Shown: positions 22,443 to 23,895 of the stretch, in pieces
How positions within the stretch are numbered: the first letter of the stretch is position 1
Layout of the letters: each line of letters begins with the position of its first letter
Assembly: GCA_045649025.1 (NCBI GenBank)
Contig: JAZRPB010000013.1
Coordinates: forward strand, 1 to 23,895
Direction of reading: 5' to 3'
Source of the DNA: Ornithomonoglobus_A sp045649025
GTDB taxonomy: Bacteria; Bacillota; Clostridia; UBA1381
DNA length: 23,895 nucleotides
Made by a program: the position numbers and the translations under genes
The notes under the pieces: model-generated
The model's input: only the letters and a program-made list of their open reading frames with translations
Told to the model about the DNA's origin: nothing
Database searches by the model: none

Positions 22443-22500
22443 TTTTATCTATCCTTTCCTCATCTTAAAAAGATGTTATCGTAAAAATAAATACAACATT

Positions 22501-22529
22501 ATTATACAACTTTTTCTTTTGCTTGTAAA
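22501..22529 (-). promoter_or_regulatory. Sigma-A promoter of ilvE
   Basis: On the minus strand TTTACA (22524-22529), 17 bases, TATAAT (22501-22506). The leader is about 50 bases with a small CATCTT/AAGATG hairpin at 22461-22475, just ahead of the ribosome binding site. The rest of this ilvE-gap intergenic stretch (22530-22670) is AT-rich with nothing else I can support. Confidence 0.8.
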
Positions 22530-22671
22530 GAGTTTTTAAGGAAAAAAGGAAAAAACCACACTTAACAAGGATTTTTTGTAAACATTTTGAAATAAAAGAC
22601 AAAATTATCCATTATATGTGCTTTCTTTTTGTGCAAATGCGAAAATTTGAATACAAATTTTACATTTACTC

Positions 22672-22700
22672 TTGTATATTTGGAAAAATTGAGGTAAAAT
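22672..22700 (+). promoter_or_regulatory. Sigma-A-like promoter of gap
   Basis: TTGTAT (22672-22677), a 17-base spacer and TAAAAT (22695-22700) lie about 72 bases before the gap start codon. Transcription would begin near 22707. Confidence 0.6.
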
Positions 22701-22709
22701 ATAAAGGAT

Positions 22710-22732
22710 GGGTTAATTATAATGCTTAACCC
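22710..22732 (+). promoter_or_regulatory. Inverted repeat at the gap transcription start (possible operator)
   Basis: GGGTTAA and TTAACCC are perfect 7-bp arms around 9 bases (22717-22725), placed right after the predicted start site. The position suits a repressor of glycolytic genes or a protective 5' hairpin. The 9-base spacing does not fit a Rex site (4-base spacing). Confidence 0.45.
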
Positions 22733-22772
22733 TTAAAATTATAATAATTATTTGATTAGGAGGAATTTTAAA

Positions 22773-23786
22773 ATGGCAGTTAAAGTTGCAATTAACGGTT
22801 TCGGTCGTATAGGCCGTCTTGCATTCAGACAAATGTTTGGTGCAGAGGGGTATGAGGTAGTTGCTATAAACGACCTTACAAGCCCAACAATGCTTGCTCA
22901 CCTATTAAAGTACGACTCATCACAAGGTAAGTATGAGTATGCTGATACAGTAACAGCAGGTGAAGATTCAATCACAGTTAACGGCAAAACAATCACAATC
23001 TACGCAAAGGCTAATGCTGCAGAGCTTCCATGGGGAGAGCTTGATGTAGACGTTGTTTTGGAATGTACAGGCTTCTACACATCAAAGGCTAAAGCACAGG
23101 CTCACATTGATGCAGGTGCAAAGAAAGTTGTTATTTCTGCTCCTGCAGGTAACGACCTTCCAACAGTTGTTTACAACGTAAACCACGAAATTCTTACAGC
23201 TGATGACAAAATTATCAGTGCAGCTTCTTGTACAACAAACTGCTTGGCTCCAATGGCTAAAGCTCTTAACGACTATATGCCAGTTAAGTCAGGTATTATG
23301 TCAACAATTCACGCTTACACAGGCGACCAGATGATTCTTGACGGTCCTCAAAGAAAGGGCGACTTAAGACGTTCAAGAGCAGGTGCTTGCAACATCGTTC
23401 CTAACTCAACAGGTGCTGCAAAGGCAATCGGTCTTGTTATTCCAGAGCTTAACGGTAAGCTTATCGGATCAGCTCAAAGAGTTCCAACACCAACAGGCTC
23501 AACAACAATTCTTGTTGCTGTTGTTGAAGGTGCTGCAACAGTTGAAGGCATCAATGCTGCTATGAAGGCTGCTGCAACAGAATCATTTGCATACAACACA
23601 GATGAAATCGTTTCATCAGATATCGTTGGTTCAAGATTTGGTTCAATCTTCGATGCTACTCAAACAATGGTTATGGATATGGGCGACGGTACATCACAGG
23701 TACAGGTTGTTTCTTGGTATGATAACGAAAACTCATACACATCACAAATGGTTAGAACAATCAAGTACTTTGCTGAACTTGGCTAA
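22773..23786 (+). CDS. gap: Glyceraldehyde-3-phosphate dehydrogenase
   Basis: GAPDH oxidises glyceraldehyde 3-phosphate to 1,3-bisphosphoglycerate with NAD in glycolysis. The 337-residue protein shows the Rossmann motif INGFGRIGR (7-15), D34 in INDLTSP (NAD preference), the active-site SAASCTTNC with C153, and H180 in TIHAYTGDQ. I start at ATG 22773-22775 with AGGAGG 9 bases upstream; an in-frame TTG at 22752 lies before that ribosome site and is rejected. Codon choice differs from neighbours (frequent AAC, TTC, CTT, GCT, TCA), as expected for very high expression. It is the only plus-strand gene, has its own promoter and terminator, and no pgk or tpi follows within the window. Confidence 0.97.
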   Translation: MAVKVAINGFGRIGRLAFRQMFGAEGYEVVAINDLTSPTMLAHLLKYDSSQGKYEYADTVTAGEDSITVNGKTITIYAKANAAELPWGELDVDVVLECTGFYTSKAKAQAHIDAGAKKVVISAPAGNDLPTVVYNVNHEILTADDKIISAASCTTNCLAPMAKALNDYMPVKSGIMSTIHAYTGDQMILDGPQRKGDLRRSRAGACNIVPNSTGAAKAIGLVIPELNGKLIGSAQRVPTPTGSTTILVAVVEGAATVEGINAAMKAAATESFAYNTDEIVSSDIVGSRFGSIFDATQTMVMDMGDGTSQVQVVSWYDNENSYTSQMVRTIKYFAELG

Positions 23787-23797
23787 TTAGAAAAATT

Positions 23798-23830
23798 AAG
23801 GCGGTGTAAAGATTTTACACCGCCTTTTTT
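23798..23830 (+). terminator. Terminator of gap
   Basis: Arms AAGGCGGTGTAAA (23798-23810) and TTTACACCGCCTT (23814-23826) with a 3-base loop, followed by T's to 23830, 11 bases past the gap stop. The arms are identical to the 8716-8742 terminator. Confidence 0.92.
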
Positions 23831-23895
23831 GGGGATAGGAAAAAAGATGCAGAATGAACAAACCGAACCAAAAGCAAAGCAAATGCTTTGTTTTT
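23831..23895. repeat. Second, partial copy of the MITE-like element (cut by window edge)
   Basis: From GGGGATAGG onward this stretch aligns with the reverse complement of the right end of the 17491-17641 element: GGG(A)ATAGG, an A-run, ATGC, then GAACAAACCGAACC against GGACAAACTGAACC, followed by a GCAAAGC...GCTTTG hairpin. It differs by small indels and substitutions, so the copies are old. Its other end is outside the window. Confidence 0.55.

Noticed and set aside
22443..22500. T-box or other amino-acid riboswitch ahead of ilvE
   Set aside because: The predicted leader is only about 50 bases, far too short, and no T-box sequence or terminator-antiterminator pair is present.
22718..22723. 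Exact TATAAT upstream of gap as the -10 box
   Set aside because: No -35-like hexamer lies 16-18 bases upstream (TAAAAT is there instead), and it falls in the loop of the inverted repeat. TTGTAT-N17-TAAAAT is the better promoter.
22710..22732. Rex (redox repressor) site at gap
   Set aside because: The arms contain TTAA but are separated by 9 bases, whereas Rex sites need 4 and TTGT/ACAA ends.

Overview
The window looks like a piece of chromosome from a low-GC, spore-forming Clostridia-class Firmicute. The evidence is the spore germination protease (gpr), AGGAGG-type ribosome binding sites, consensus sigma-A promoters, and Firmicute gene groups (nusB/xseA, xseB/ispA, ymfF/ymfH, trkA/trkH). Species cannot be named from this. 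Nearly everything is on the minus strand; only gap, at the right end, is on the plus strand. I see no rRNA, tRNA, CRISPR, transposase or phage genes.

Reading in the direction of transcription (right to left), there are four minus-strand units plus gpr. (1) ilvE (22442-21372) has its own promoter and a 26-bp palindromic terminator. (2) A foldase-xseB-ispA-azlC-azlD unit runs from a TTGACA/TACAAT promoter at about 21300, through a hairpin-rich leader, to a terminator at about 17651-17700. (3) gpr has a sigma-G-like promoter. (4) An eight-gene unit, ymfF-ymfH-trkA-trkH-PP2C-trmL-degV-XRE, runs from a promoter overlapping the gpr stop to a terminator at 8716-8742. (5) A nine-gene unit, HPrK-like-PqqD-coaBC-galE-nusB-TsaD-like-xseA-exonuclease-lepA, runs from a near-perfect promoter at 8621-8650 to a terminator abutting the lepA stop (297-333). 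At the far left is the first third of a further XRE regulator (1-110), cut by the window edge. On the plus strand, gap has its own promoter, a possible operator and a strong terminator.

Most genes are core functions: translation (lepA, trmL, EF-P-linked M16 pair), transcription antitermination (nusB), DNA repair (xseA, xseB, exonuclease), CoA, isoprenoid, galactose and branched-chain amino acid metabolism, potassium uptake, glycolysis and protein secretion.

The less ordinary content is: a ~150-bp non-coding element with terminal inverted repeats, flanked by an 11-bp direct repeat (17480-17652), with a second related copy running off the right edge (23831-23895); an orphan PqqD-like plus HPr-kinase-like pair heading a housekeeping operon with no radical SAM enzyme or precursor peptide beside it; a short TsaD paralogue; a structured leader ahead of the secreted foldase; and two terminators with identical 13-bp arms.
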